Shown piece after piece: positions 42,650-56,600 of a DNA stretch of 64,000 bases; the first letter of the stretch is position 1, and each line of letters opens with the position of its first letter. The stretch is taken from positions 97,608,599-97,672,598 of the forward strand of contig CM060911.1 in assembly GCA_030737875.1 (NCBI GenBank), written 5' to 3'. Source of the DNA: Allium sativum. Lineage: Eukaryota; Streptophyta; Magnoliopsida; Asparagales; Amaryllidaceae. Below the pieces are notes generated by a model. That model made no database searches. It saw only the letters and a program-made list of their open reading frames with translations, and was not told where the DNA came from. The translations under genes and the position numbers were made by a program.

Positions 42650-43497
42650 CAGAACCCTAAGGGTTACACTAGACTTCGAGGGCATTACCGGGGCAAGTCA
42701 AGAGTCTAACTACCCTCTTTTCATACTCGAGAATGATATCATTTCTGGATAACCACTCCATCCCTAGAAACAACCCATAGCCCAAAAACATAAGCATTAA
42801 ACTCAACACTAAGCATAGACATTCTCAAATCCAAACAAGTCATGAATAAATGAGTCGAAGCCCCAAAAGGATTTGAGACAAAAATGGGACCCCCTACTAC
42901 GCTAGTACTAAGGTGCAGAGACTCAACTATCGAAGCAGAATAAAAAAAAAAGATCCTATGTACAAAAACAGAGTTCCCGTGGTATAATAGGAAAGAAAAG
43001 CTAAACTTGTAACAAAAAACGTTACCACCTCTTCTTAGGTACGCTAGTAGTGAGAGCATACAGTCTCCCTCTCGACGATCTTGTCCTTTGCCCTTGTCCT
43101 TGTCCTCTAATAGTTATCTACATGTCCCTTTTTACCTTTTCCTCCTTCGTGGATTAAGCCATATCAACAAGTTTCTCATCCTTATGCTTGTGTTCTTTTA
43201 TCCTCGTTCTTACTATCCTTGTATAGTTTGTTGACAAGTGTCTCAAAAGCTACCTCCATCGCATGGCAACCCTACAAAGCTTGAAATAAGATTAGTCGCA
43301 GATGGAACTGCTACGGCTCTTGATGGAGATTGGGCACTTATTTGCCCTCCTACATGCGTTGTATGCCTACAAACTATGGTGAAAAAGAAAGAGAGAAGAG
43401 ACTCAACGAGGGAATCAAAAGATAGTGCATATGGCTTTGGGGAATATGCCTTTCGTAAAACAAAACTTTTCTTAGAAAAATTCTTCTTTGTAAACAT
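42650..43497 (-). pseudogene. Gag C-terminus and aspartic protease remnant of C
   Basis: On the minus strand, shortly after the primer binding site, 43339-43379 encodes VCRHTTHVGGQI, which fits a CX2CX4HX4C knuckle that has lost two metal ligands. A GRLYALTT stretch (about 43047-43080) matches the gag-protease junction of chromoviruses. SIVESLHL and FVSNPFGAS (about 42850-42930) and, in another frame, LGMEWLSRND (about 42730-42760) match the second half of the gypsy protease. Frameshifts separate them and no catalytic DSG is visible. The remnant supports the minus orientation and Ty3/gypsy chromovirus origin of C. Confidence in the protease match is moderate. Confidence 0.6.
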
Positions 43498-43553
43498 TTT
43501 GCAAATAATTTCAGAGGGTTTTTAAAAGCTTTTGCCCAGTCTGGTAACCTTCT

Positions 43554-43565
43554 GCTCTGATACCA
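43554..43565 (-). promoter_or_regulatory. Primer binding site of C
   Basis: The plus strand GCTCTGATACCA is the complement of TGGTATCAGAGC, the initiator tRNA-Met site, two bases inside the right LTR. It fixes the orientation of C. Confidence 0.92.
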
Positions 43566-43567
43566 AA

Positions 43568-46500
43568 TGTAACACCCCACATCCGTTAAATTCACTCACA
43601 AAGGGAATGCCTTAACTTCAATGGAGCATTATGGGTACTGGAACAGAAATATTACAAGACAGACATATATAAAATAGCGGAAAGTAAAGTGGAAGTACTT
43701 CAAATCATTTGTTAAATATAATTATTTACAATAAAAGCCCATCAACTTCCAATACCCAATTACATAAGTAAAATATCTGTCTTGCTCAAAAACAAAGAAG
43801 CATAAAATAAGTTGTAGTATTCCTCAATAAAGCAAAGCAATCCATAGCCAAGAGAAATCCAAGTCATAAAAGAAAGAGCCTTGGAGCTTGGTAAGATCCG
43901 AACTAAGATGTATTCCCACCCTGCGAACCTGGGGGGAGAACGGAAGAAAAAGAGGCGAAACAAAACGGGTCAGTCATAAAGACTGAGTAAGTCCTAGTGA
44001 CGTTCAGCATAAAAACAGGTAAAGATAACATGGCATGAATAAACTGAAAGTAAACATAAGCATGATGACAATATAAGCTACAGGAAAGATAACTAAGAAT
44101 AACCTCATTTGATTTTTGTCAAGTATACCATCGCAAGGTTCCCATTCAAGATAAACTAAGTATAAATTCTCAAGATTTCTATCAAGCATCGCAAGATTTC
44201 TCTACTTCACCATTAAAATGCTATCTATTTTCTCTGCACCACCTAACTAGTGTCCCATCTTGTGATCCATATAAAATGATAAAATCATAACGTGATCCCT
44301 ATCCACGAAATTAAGGTTGCTTTCACGTATACATCTATTATTTATTACCTAGATCTAATCTAGGGTTTTCTATCGAGCGCTTCCTAGATTCAACTAGGAA
44401 TTATGCCACCTAGGTCCAACCTAGGGATTATGCTACTTATTGAACGCATCTCGAATTTAGGGTTTATGCCACCTAGGTCCAACCTAGGGATTATGCTACC
44501 TACGTTTATCATACGGCCCCCAATGATTGTAGATACTTATGCTGGTCACACCATGGGGCGTGTCAAGACCCATGGTGGCGGCCCGACGCAATTCTAGAAA
44601 GCATAGGTTATACTACTGGTGCCCCCAGTGCCCTGTTTGTCTGCTCCGAAGTGTGTGCACGTCCGCACTCCGTTAGAACCTACACTGTTGCACCCACCGC
44701 CGTCGCTTTGACCGCTTACAATCAGCCCAGTAATCGTGCCCCACCCTGCCTAGTTTCAGGGTACCGTTGATACCTGATTTGTGTTACTGCTGAAATGGTT
44801 CCCCGTTACTAGGGTTTCCTACTGGTTAAGTGTGTGGGCCTATATATACAGATATTACCCACCTTCCCGTGATGTACTTAACCCACCGATTCAAGCGTGC
44901 TTAATAATGGTTAAGTTTGTGGGCCTATATTTACTAATATTACCCACCAACCCGAAATGTACTTAACCCTCTCCGTCCATTACGTTAAGTTGGTTAAGTG
45001 TTTTCTCTTGTTTTACTTAACCCTACCACACATCATGTTATATTGGTTAAGTGTTGTTCCTTGTGTTACTTAACCCTACCGCAAGCCTTGTTATACTAGC
45101 TAAGTGTTCTCTCTTGTGTTAACTTAACCCCACCGCATTTCATGTCATATTGGTTAAGTGTACATTGACTTAGCCCACCTACTTTTCATGTTGTGACGGT
45201 TAAGTGTTACCCTTTGTTGTTATTTAACCTTACCACACATCAGGTTATACCGATTGGGTGTTATCAACCTATTCAAGTTAGCCTAACCCATCCGCTAGTC
45301 ATGTTATAACGGTCAAGTGTCATTAGCCTAGCTATGTTACTTAACCCACCCATTGGTCTGATAAACAGTTATGTTGGTTAAGCCCACATTTATAAGTTTT
45401 ACATGTTCTTAACTCATACCGGTTAGGTCCATATTAACATGTCAAATTTCCATGTCATCCCACCTAACCCTCTAACCATATCCACGTCTTATTATGGTTA
45501 GCATTCCTTAATTCATTCATTATGACGAACGAATCATGACCTCTCACATTAGACCGTGCATTTTGTGGCCACTGGATTTGTCGGGCGGTTCCGGGCAGAT
45601 TTACACCACAAACTGGGTCTAACCTCATGTCATAAATCGTTACTCCTACAATTCGAGCTTCGACCTCTCACATTAGACTAACACTTTGTGGCTACTGGAT
45701 TTGCCGGGCGGTCCCGGGCGGATTTACCGAGTCTAACCTCGTGTCAAAGGTTCATTAATGGTCGTATTCCACCCAAAACCCCAATATCAGTTCATGTGTT
45801 TAAAATATAGAAATGTTCATGGTTCATGTTTTTGCCCCAAAACGTATTCCCAAACTATTACCATAATTCACTATAAGGTTATGCCAAGTTATAGCCTTTT
45901 ATTTACAATACATGCCAATTACCCAAAACCCAACTTAGGCGCGTTCATATTAAACTTCTACTAAGTCATAAATTACCATATATGTTTCAACTCCTAATTT
46001 TACATAATTAACATATGCCCAAGTTCTAGATTACATGTAAATTTTACATATGCCCAATTCGTACCAAATTTACATATGTTCAATTTATGCCGTTTTACAT
46101 GTATGCAAATTTTATGCCATTTTGCCATATCAAGTTCAAGCCAAAATTACACGTATCAAGTTTCATACCCAATAAACCCAAATCATGATTCATGATGTAG
46201 TTATCCCAAATTATAATCTTTTTATTACAGTACATATCAGTTGCCCAAGTTCATAATACATGTTTATGCCAATTATCAAATTTACAATTGCTTTCATGTT
46301 CAAATTCCCAATCCTACATATGCCTAATTAACATAAGCCCAATCTTTTGATTTAAACTACATAGTCCCAAACTCATTATTTAATTTACATGCCAATTCAT
46401 GTATGCCCAAACTTGCAATTTCAATTATATTGACAATACCCAAATTTCCAATTTCATGTTATGTCACCAATTCTACCAAACATATATCTAATAAAGACTA

Positions 46501-47538
46501 TATTCCCATATTTCCCCGTATTCAATTGTACACAAATCGCGGTTTAGACCTAGGTCCAAAAATGACCAAGGTTCATCAAAAGAAAAATAAATAGGGGGAG
46601 GTAGAACTTGTATAACAATAAGTACAGAGAGAAAACTGGTATAAAAGCGTCATCACAGGCATAAAAGATATATCTTGATAATAATATAAACATGAATCAA
46701 GAAAAATTGATTTACAATAACTGAATAGATCATATGCTTGACATGAGAATGAAAATAGAAAAGTCCCAAAACTCAAGATTCAAGAAGTAATAGAAATAGA
46801 TCGATAAACATACTTAAATCCAATTTCACTTCATCACATGCCCATATTATATTTAAATATTTTAATCGGAAAATAACTAGAACTTATAGAGCATGGCTAA
46901 TGAATTAAGAACTGAATTTGTTATGGAATGTTGCAGTGACGTTGTTGATTTATTGTCTTGAATCATTGTAGAAGCTTTAATCTTCGAATTGGATTGTGTA
47001 TGAAAGCTTAAGAAATTGATTAGAGACGCCGACCATGATCAAGAGGGACCTCAGCAGCATTTTTTGTAAGAATGATTTGTTGTGAATTAGGTTAGGTCTA
47101 AGGGTGTTTTTATAGGTGTAGCAACTAGTTTAGGCCCTTAGATTAACCCTAGAATCAATCCGAACCATCAAAACACGTTTCAGGCTTCAAAAATGAGTTC
47201 TGGGTCAAACCAGGCCGACCAGGTCGACCTGTAAGGGGGGAGGTCGACACTATGGTCGACCTGGGGGTAGGTTGACCCTATGGTCGACCTGGGGGGGGAG
47301 GGGGGTAGGTCGACCCTATGGTCGACCCCCTGGTGCAGTGCTGCCTGAAATCTGTTGAATCTTCTGAAGGCCATAACTTCTTCATCCGGACTCCGATTTT
47401 TGAAAACTCGGACTCTATTTTATGTAGAATTCCGAGACAAACGCAATGGCGCAACCCATTTTCCCTGATTCTTATTTTAAAATTAAATTCTGCCTTGATT
47501 TCTTGTTTTAACATGTTATCAAAATTCGGGTTGTTACA
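43568..47538 (-). mobile_element. 5' LTR of C (right copy, 3971 bp)
   Basis: It is equal in length to the left copy and differs at roughly 4% of positions in the sampled first 200 bp. It contains the same hairpin arrays and GTCGAC cluster. No gene is present. Confidence 0.92.
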
Positions 47539-47557
47539 TATTTTAGGTTGGGGAGAT

Positions 47558-50296
47558 TATAACAACCCGGAAAATCCGAACCAATTTAAAATTTTTTTTT
47601 TGGTAATTTTATTGAATTTTGATTAATTTAAATTAATTATTTTAAATAATATCGACGAGAAATTTATCATAAATAGAATTAGAATGTATATATTTATATA
47701 GATCGTCGTTGGAATATAAATATTTATTTTTAATTATAAAAGGAATTAAAAATGGCGCGGTAGTTCGAAAATTCGATTTCAAAATTCAAATGAATGTACA
47801 GAATTAAAAATAAACTGGATTTTAGCGAAACCAAAAATATTAAAATCAATTTGAAAATATCTTTCCAGGAATCCAGAAAATTGAAATTTCATAACAGGAA
47901 TACAAAGTTATGCCCAGTTGAAAATTCAGAATAGTCGCTATGGAATTTTTGCCCTTAAAAATGGAAATTTTGCAAATGACCTCAGTTTTCAACGAAAACA
48001 CTTTTGTTGGACCCGGGATGTCAAGTTAATGCTAGATTCCAAAATTCATATTTTTTTGGGATTAATATGTGAGCGTGGTGAAAGAAAAGGTGTTTGAACA
48101 GTTTCAGTCAATTTGGATCGACCAGAAAATGGCCATTTTTCAAATGGTTTTCAAATTTGATGAAATTAGTTTTGTTCGGACTGTATCGTCAATACGAAGC
48201 TAGAAATAATTTTTCTGGAATTTTTGGAGTCCGTATGTGACCCCAGTAAATTGAAATGTGCGTTCAAATTCAATATATAGGCTTATATTTTGATTTTGAT
48301 GGAAACTAGTCGAAACAGTCGAATCGGCTTACCGAACATATCCCATTGTGTTCGGAATGGGGATAATTAGCTAGGGGCGTCAGTCGTTGGGTTTGGTTTG
48401 GAGTTCGAGATGATTTTGACTTTTAAAGCGAATTAAAATAATATAACCACCCTAAATTCTCTAACCCTAAGTCAAACCCCATCTTCATTCCATCGTGGTC
48501 AACTGCGTCCCCCCTTTACTTTCTCGGTTAAAAGAAAAAAACCGATGCTTTAAAGATCAAAAGAAAAAAAGAGGAAGGAGAAGCTGCCGTCGCTCCTCCG
48601 ATCAGCGCGCCACCGCGCCCTCTAGCGCGCCGCCACCGGCGTGGCTGCCTCCAGCACCCCCCTCTCCCCTACGATCTCCTCCTTCTCTACCACCTCCAAC
48701 TCAAACCCTCCCAAACCCAAAGCCCCGCGCCTCCGCCTGCAAGGACCGCCACCACCGGCGCCCGTCACCTCCGACGCCCCACTGCCCAGTGCGCCATCCC
48801 ACCCCCTAATACCCGCTGCAAGTATTTTATATATATAATAATAGCTTTGTTTTTCAAAAATATGATTGTTAGGTTAATAAAAATATATTTTTATGTTAAA
48901 TAAGAAAAGAATATAGTTTTAAATATAAAAAAAAATCTGATTTTCTTGAAGTAGAAGATGAGATTTTTATGAGGTAAAAACTAGATCTTTCATTGAATAA
49001 AATTTTTATTTTTTAACAATTTAAAGGTAGGGTTTTAAACAAGAAAAGAGATGATTTTTTAATTTGAAAAGATGTAATTTTTTTAGAGATAAAGATTTGA
49101 TTTTTAAATATAAATAGGTTGGATTTTTAATATGACCAGTTATGAAATAAAAATATAATCTTTACATAAAAGAGTATTAAAATTCGATTTATATATATAT
49201 GAAGTAGAAATAAAAATATGATTTTTATGTTCATGTAGTGATAACAAAAATGTGATTTTTACTATGAACAACATCTAAAGGATTGCGTTGAATTTCGGGC
49301 GAATCCAAGCCATTTAGAAATTCATAAATGAAACGGTGGAGGGGTTCCCAAAGGTGAGAACTTCACTTTTATTTTATTTCTTGTTAAAACATATACTCGG
49401 ATGCAGACGGTGCTTAGCAGCACCCGACACCCGTCGTCCACAGACCATGGACGACTTGTTTGTTGTTTGATTATGTTGTGAAAGCTGATTGTGTGATGTA
49501 GAATGGAATAAAATATTTATAGTTTAAAATATAATTTTTAACAGGTATATGAATAAAATAAATATTCATAAACAAATCGGACGATTTGTTTATGTACACA
49601 CATTTAACTGATATTGATTGGGACGATAAATTTTACACATCGCCCAATTGCACAAATAAATCTATATTTGTTGATTGAAGCCCCACACGGGTATTGGGAT
49701 GATATTGGACATACACTAATCCCAATATTAAGTTGTATGTCAATCGATTGGTTGACAAGCTGTGTAAGCATTGAATATTTATATATAATGCTTATACAGT
49801 GTAGAATGCACTCTGGATGATGTTTGATTGTTTATTATTGTGGTTATACACATTAGTTGGGTGAAATCCATATAAATCAAATTATATGGTAATTGACAGT
49901 GTATGATTTCAGTTCAGAAAAGAATGAATATTTTAAAATTATGAACATTTTAAAATAATGAATATTTTAATGTAATATCCGGTATAAAGATCAAAATCTG
50001 ATTTTGATGTCCGATTTGGGGTGGACACAAATATATTTAAATATATAAAGTCATGTTGATTAGATTGATGCCATTTTGACGGGAATGATATTCACATCGA
50101 TTTTATTCATTTCTATTTTGAATATCGAAAAAGAATTGATTTCAAAATATAATGCTTTGAAAATATTATCATTTATATATCGATGATATGAAATATTCAA
50201 TTTTTATTTGAAATTGAATATGAAGTTGAAATCGTTTTGAAAACGAATTTAAAACGATTTATAAAATACGTTTTAAAAGGAAATCGACGAATTATT

Positions 50297-50335
<39 letters not shown>

Positions 50336-50892
50336 GGCTTGAATAGAACGCGCAGCACTGCGGCAGTTCGCGAATTTCGACCATTGTCTTCGAATGGACA
50401 TTACGGGAGATCCGACCGTCGGATTCTCCTGAAACCGGAACCATTGGGTTTGTATCGAAAAGAGCTTTCTAACAAATATTAGGGATTTGAAATCTAATGG
50501 TTAGATTTGGAATTTTGTCCAAATAAAATTTGGAAAAGGTCGCTGTAAGTGCAGTTCGATAGCCATTTATGGAAATCGACTGTACGGGCCTTGATAAAAT
50601 TATTAAAAATATCAATAATTTTTGTAAAATCATAATAAATGATTTGGAAAGAATTAGGCTGAAAAATCCCATATTTGAAAAGAAAAAAATATATTTTTAT
50701 CGAAATGAACTAGTTATAAAATAGAATAATAAATCCAATATTTTTAAAATAAATAAATTGGATTTAAAATGGTTTTAGAAATATCCAGAATTTCCAATAT
50801 ATAAATTGGAAATGGATTTGAATCAAAATTGTCTTCGGAATATTTCGATGTTGGATTTCATGATTATACAGATATTGTTATGGAAATTTGAA

Positions 50893-50926
<34 letters not shown>

Positions 50927-53622
50927 ATATTTCCAACACGATATTTGTTAATTTCATAATTTGATATTGAATATAAGCCGATATATTTTCTATTTAGATC
51001 CTTGTATTTAATATCAAATTGGATTTTGGGTTTGTCATGAATGGTATCTTTAATAATAATGTTCTTAAACCCAATGGAGTTAATAAAATTAGAAACTGAC
51101 TGGAGAATAGTTAAGTTGAATGGTTTCCTGGGTATTGATCTGATGTTGGTTTCGGCCTTCGGGGTTAATACTTAGGGAACTGTTCTCTTACTAATTTACG
51201 GTTAGAGACTGATGGAATGTGAGTTGGGTTTATTGTGAACTGTGTTTTTAATGACATTCGTTCTTTAATCCGATTTACAATTAAATGTGATTTGGAATTT
51301 ATAAATCTTTTTATTAGGATTTAACAGGAGTTTTCCAAAGTAAAGTTTTCCAATTTAAATATATCAAATTGGAATTGAATGGAATTCGATTTGATAATAA
51401 TCGAAATGAAATTCTATGGAGAAAGACTGTTAATACAAATGGAATTTAAAAGGCGTTGCCGGTATTCCAATTATATCAGTGGTCGGATAAGGAAATTGAT
51501 ATTGATTATATATTGATTTGTTCTTCTGTGAAGATTTTATAATAAATGGAACGTGATTTGGGTTGTCGTGAATGGTATCTTTAATAATACTGTTCTTAGA
51601 CCTAATGGATTTAAGAAAATCAGATGCTAACTGGGGATTAGTTAAGTTGACTGGTTTGCTGGGTGTTGATCTGATGTTGGTTTCGGCCTTTGGGGTTAAT
51701 ACTTAGGGGATTGTTCACTTACTAATTTACGGCTAAAGGCTGATGGAATGGATCGTGAACCGTGTTTTAAATGACATTGGTTCTTTAACCCAATTAAAGG
51801 AAGGATATGATTTCCCAAGTTAAACAATCGTTAATATTGATTTCTGGGAAGATTAAAACCAACCGGAGTTTTAATGCATCTTTAATTAGATTGAACTGAT
51901 ATCCAAAGGAAGATTAAAGAATAAATTTAAAGAATTTATCTTTGATAAAATTAATGGGAACCTTTCCCAAAGTATATGAATATTTGGATAAATAAATATT
52001 CTGGATTGGAATGAGGCATATGTTATGTTTTTATAGCACTTGTTTATTTTATACGCGAGTTATTCAGAAAGACTGGGTTTATCCCATTCTGAATAACTGA
52101 TTCGACGATGTGTCGAGGATGAAGACAGTGGTTGAAGACCGGAGGTCTTCACATCGTTTGGATGATTGCTGATGTCTTGATTGGGCTGTACTCCCAAGGC
52201 GAGGTAATAAGTGGTGATCGTCTACACGTACTTGGAGATCGACGGATATGCAAGGGCCTCTCACTTGTATTGGACATATGGGGAAGGAATAAGGTGCCTC
52301 CGGTTTCGTTCAGACCAAGAATGAACTTGTAAATGGAAGTGTGTCTGACATCGGATTTCATTATGTGTGATTGATATACATCGGTTGCATAGTGTGAATT
52401 GCCTGTGTGGCATGATGAGATGCAAATGATCATGGCTCCTGTTGAAAAGCAGAGTCTTGTGATTGATGATCAAAACACGGCCTTTATGGCATAGCTTCGG
52501 GTAGCGTTAATTCGCGAGCCTCACACCCCGGTGTGATCCAGAAACGGGAGAGGACATCAGGGAGGGCATGCATTTCTTTCTAGCTAGGAGTGGTGTTTTG
52601 GGTTTTACATGCCCGGACATTTTACTTAAGAGGGTGATAAATTGTGAGGCGCCTCTGTTATATCGGTTGATCCGGGGCCGATGGAGTCATTTGGCTCATT
52701 TACGCCCCCATAGGGCAGGGAAACGCAGTGTTCAGGCATTTTAATCCACATCAAGTGGACCGGCCCTGACGATCCAAGGCTTGTCTACGCGCTTGCCTGA
52801 GGCTCGGGCTAGAGAGTCTCGAAGCGGTTAGGACGATCCCTTGCCTTGGTTCACTGATGGAAATCCAACTTCCAATACGTGATATTACGGTTTTGATTGT
52901 AGAGCCTAGTATTAGCGACATGATATATGGTACCCATGATGTCTAGGATTGATACAATTATATTTGAAGTTGTTTTATACACTATGCACTTATAATAGTA
53001 TCAAATGATTTATTTTGATGTACCAAGCATGTTTGGTTATTATAAGGGAAAACCCTATCCCCCGGCTTGCGTTGCAATGTGTGATAGGACCTGGGTCTTA
53101 TAATAGCTTCATCTTTCCAAAAAGTGTTGCGCTGTTTGTTTATGCACTGGTATTCTTGAGAGGAAACCCGTTCCGTGTTATATGGCGTGGTTCCTTGATT
53201 TACTACATTTTAAAGTAAAGTTTTAAATAACTGTTTTAGTTCTCACGCCAGTGACATGACTGACCTAGAGTTTATTATTTTAACCTAAACTTTGGGTGCC
53301 CCTATTTCCACGTGGGCAGCTTGTAGTTTTGATTTTGCAGATTTATATTCACAGGATCCTGGTTTACAGCTGGAATGATATTCAGAAAGCTCTGTATCTG
53401 TATATTCTTTTCAGTTGTATTTTGTGTTATTTTCCACTGCATAATAACTTGTAAATCTCTGATATTTTTCTGATGTATAATATTTATTCATACTCTAAAT
53501 ATTCTTGTATTCTGATGTATATTGTTGTAATAAGCAGTGAAATGTTCTTCTGTTTGTGTTCTGACTCGTCTGTTCTCAATTCAATCTGGGCTTTCCTTCA
53601 CGTGGAAGTTCAGGTCGTCTCA
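47558..53622 (+). mobile_element. 3' LTR of B (6065 bp)
   Basis: It begins TATAACAACCCGG, a G-to-A change of the usual TGTAAC end, and finishes CGTCTCA. It matches 30222-36345 throughout; sampled blocks differ by about 5-10%. No gene is present. Confidence 0.9.
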
Positions 53623-56600
53623 GTCAAATTTTGCATACGGATGAATTTGGACTCGAAACCACTTCCATTGAGTTCAAAATGCCGTTCGCGACTCCGAAAA
53701 GTATAAGCTTTGATATATTCCGAGATCCGGAGTAATGGTAACTGGATGGGGTTTTCGGTTATCAATACATAGCCCTTAAAAAGTGAAATTTTGCATATGA
53801 GCGTAGAATTCAACGAGATAAATTTTTCTGGATTCATAATGACAAATCATTGTTGAGTTCCAAAATGCATGTCAAACGGAGTTAGTATGCGGGTGTGCGA
53901 GCTAAAACAGTTCAGGGTAAAACAAGCAGTCATTTTACAAAGGAACATTATTGATACGATCTCGGAATTTGATTCCGTTTTTTTTTTTGGATTCGTATCG
54001 TCTAATAATGGTTAAATCCAAAAGAGCATGATTTTTTGAGTTAGCGTGTGAGTGTGCAAGAAGAAAAGGTGCGCTAAAATCGCATTTTTTAACAATATCT
54101 GAGCATCTTTGTGAATTTTAATGGATGGTCAAATTAACTCGGAATTCAACGAAACTTGTTTTGTTGGACTCTTCTTCACGTCTACTATCTCGTGTCCGAA
54201 ATCCGCGACAATCAAAGATCGTTTGTATTTGGACGATCGGAGAGAAACGAGCATATATTCTCCTTTTTTCCTCTTTCTCTTCACTTTCTCTCTTTTCTCT
54301 TCCTTTCCCTCTTTCTTCAAAAATGGTGAGCCCTCCTCCCCCCAAAACCGCAGCCACCCTCCCCCTCACCCCCGCTAGTCATCGATCTCCCCTTCCTCCG
54401 GCGCCGCACCTCCTCCTCTTCCTCCTTCCGTCTCTCCTTTTCTACAAACCCTTCTCCAAGCCCTAGCTCCTCTGGCCACCACCACCACCTCCCGTGCCCT
54501 ACCGCGCTCCAATCAGGTCTGGCGCCCCCGTCCAGCCACCCAACTCCAACCGTGGGCCCCGCTATACCCAAAAACCAATTTTTCGCAAATTTCCCGTTTT
54601 GCATTTAACCCCCTGTCACTATTTCGCCAATATCTCTCAAACCATGCATTTCTGGCCAAAACTCCACTGTACCAAATTCGAAGAGAACAATTTTCTCTTT
54701 GATTTGGTATATGATAGTTCTATTTTGGATTGTGGAGCTGTCCGTTAAACGCGTCCAAAGTATGTTGTCCAAACACTGTCCAAATGCTGTCTTTTCGCGA
54801 TTTCCGGCGAAATGGCACATTTTTGGAAGGAAGACCACTAGGCGAAAGTTGTCCAGAATGGCGCGTTTAAGCTAGAAAAAAAGATAGTGTGAAGACTGGA
54901 GTTCGTTTGCAAATTCTAGAATAAGAACAACAAATCCGAGCGATAGAAAATATGTGAGTTTTCTCCGCTTTAAAGCTTCTATGGTTTTTGAAGTATGATG
55001 TATATAAAGTTATGATTTTTAATTATATAAAGTTATGATTTTTAATTATATAAAGTTATAATTTTTAATTACATAAAGTTATGATTTTTAGTTATGTAAA
55101 AGTATCATTTTTGTTTAGTTAAAAATAGGATTTTTATCGTAGGAAGGAAATATTTTTGGCAAGATTAAAAATATGATTTTTACCTATGTAGTAGCGTTAT
55201 AAAAATATGATTTTTATGCACATGTAGTGACGTTAAAAATATGATTTTTATATATGTAGTATTAAAAATATAATTTTTAGCGAAGTAAAAATCTAATTTT
55301 TAGAATTGAAATAAAAATGTGATTTTTACTATGAACATCATTAAGAAGATTCCGTTGCAATTTCAGGCAAGTCAGGACTGTTCTGAAATTCAGAAATAAA
55401 AATGGCGGAGTGGAAAACAAAGGTGAGAACTTCTCACTAAAAATTTCTTATACAGTTATTTATTTTATAACTGCATATATGAACTATTCCCCGTCGTCTA
55501 CAAACCATGGACGACTTTTTTGATTGTTTGGTTTGGCTGTTTAGATTATTTGGTTTAATTTGGTTGTTTGGGTGAAATGAATTGATTAGAATTGTTATGT
55601 GTGTACGACGCGAGCCAATATCAGGAGAGGGGTAATGCAAGACATTACCCGTTTTTGATATCACGCCGTTATGCTGCCAAAATTTTCTAAAATATGTTAG
55701 AACAATAAAAATATCATTTTTTTGTATAAATGAACTAAATAAAATATTCATGTGTTGAAATAAATATTTTATAGTTAAAAATACAATTTTTAACGTGTAT
55801 ATAAAATAAATATTTATAAACAAATCAGACGTTTTGTTTATGTGCACACATTTGACTAATATTGATTGGGACGATAAATTTTACACATCGCCCAAATGCA
55901 CAAATAAAATTCATTATTTTTTGATTGAAACCCCACACAGGTATTGGGATGATATTGGACATACACTAATCCTAGTAATTAGTTGTATGTCGATCGATTG
56001 ATTGACGGGTTGTTGTAAGCGTTGAATATTTATATTTAATGCTTATGCAGTGTAGAATGCACTCTAGATGATGGTTGAATGCGTTTGATTGTTGTTGTCT
56101 ACATGTGTGTATGAAATCCATATAAATCACATTATATGGTAATTGACTGTGTCTGATTCCAGTTCAGAAAGAAAATTAGAAACTGACTGGAGATTAGTTA
56201 AGTTTAATGGTTTCCTGGGTATCGATCTGATGTTGGTTTCGGCCTTCGGGGTTAATACTTAGGGAATTGTTCTCTTACTAATTTATGGTTAGAGCCTGAT
56301 GGAACCTGAATTCGGTTTATTGTGAACTGTGTTTTTAACGACATTCATTTATTAACCCAATTTGCAGTGAAATGTGATTTGGAATTTATAAATATTTTTA
56401 TTAAGATTTAATAGGAATTTTCCAAAGTAACGTTTTCCAATTTAATATATTAAATTGGAATTGAATGGAACTCGATTGATAATAATCAAAATGAAATTCT
56501 ATGGAGGAAGATTGCTAATACATATGGGATTTAAAAGGCTTTGCCATTATTCCATTTATATTATTATTTGGATATGGAAATTGATATCGATTATATATTG

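Larger units (their letters stand above)
37388..47538 (-). mobile_element. Ty3/gypsy chromovirus-like derivative C (10,151 bp)
   Basis: C is bounded by two LTRs of exactly 3971 bp (37388-41358 and 43568-47538). On the minus strand it begins TGTAACAACCCGAA and ends GTGTTACA. The primer binding site is next to the right LTR and the polypurine tract next to the left one, so it is in minus orientation. Flanks GATTT and TATTT are an imperfect target duplication. The 2209 bp internal region keeps only remnants of the gag C-terminus and protease; reverse transcriptase, RNase H and integrase are absent. It is non-autonomous. Confidence 0.87.
30222..53622 (+). mobile_element. Giant-LTR non-autonomous retrotransposon B, with C nested
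   Basis: B has the same design as A: a 5' LTR at 30222-36345 (6124 bp), an internal region of about 1.06 kb (36346-37387 plus 47544-47557) and a 3' LTR at 47558-53622 (6065 bp). It begins TGTAACAATCCGG and ends CGTCTCA. Flanks GTCAT (30217-30221) and GTCAA (53623-53627) are an imperfect target duplication. B belongs to a separate subfamily: parts of its LTR (for example the GC-rich block and the TA-microsatellite section) are not shared with A. Being inside A, it is younger than A. Confidence 0.85.

Noticed and set aside
54121..54604. Several overlapping frames of 63-113 codons in LTR A (and 23593-23971)
   Set aside because: Both strands are open because of CT-rich composition. Frames are not preserved between the two LTRs, so I list the block only as exon-like.
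55437..55847. 136-codon minus-strand frame in LTR A
   Set aside because: It is AT-rich with an Ile/Asn/Phe bias, has no counterpart in the 5' LTR and no recognisable motif.
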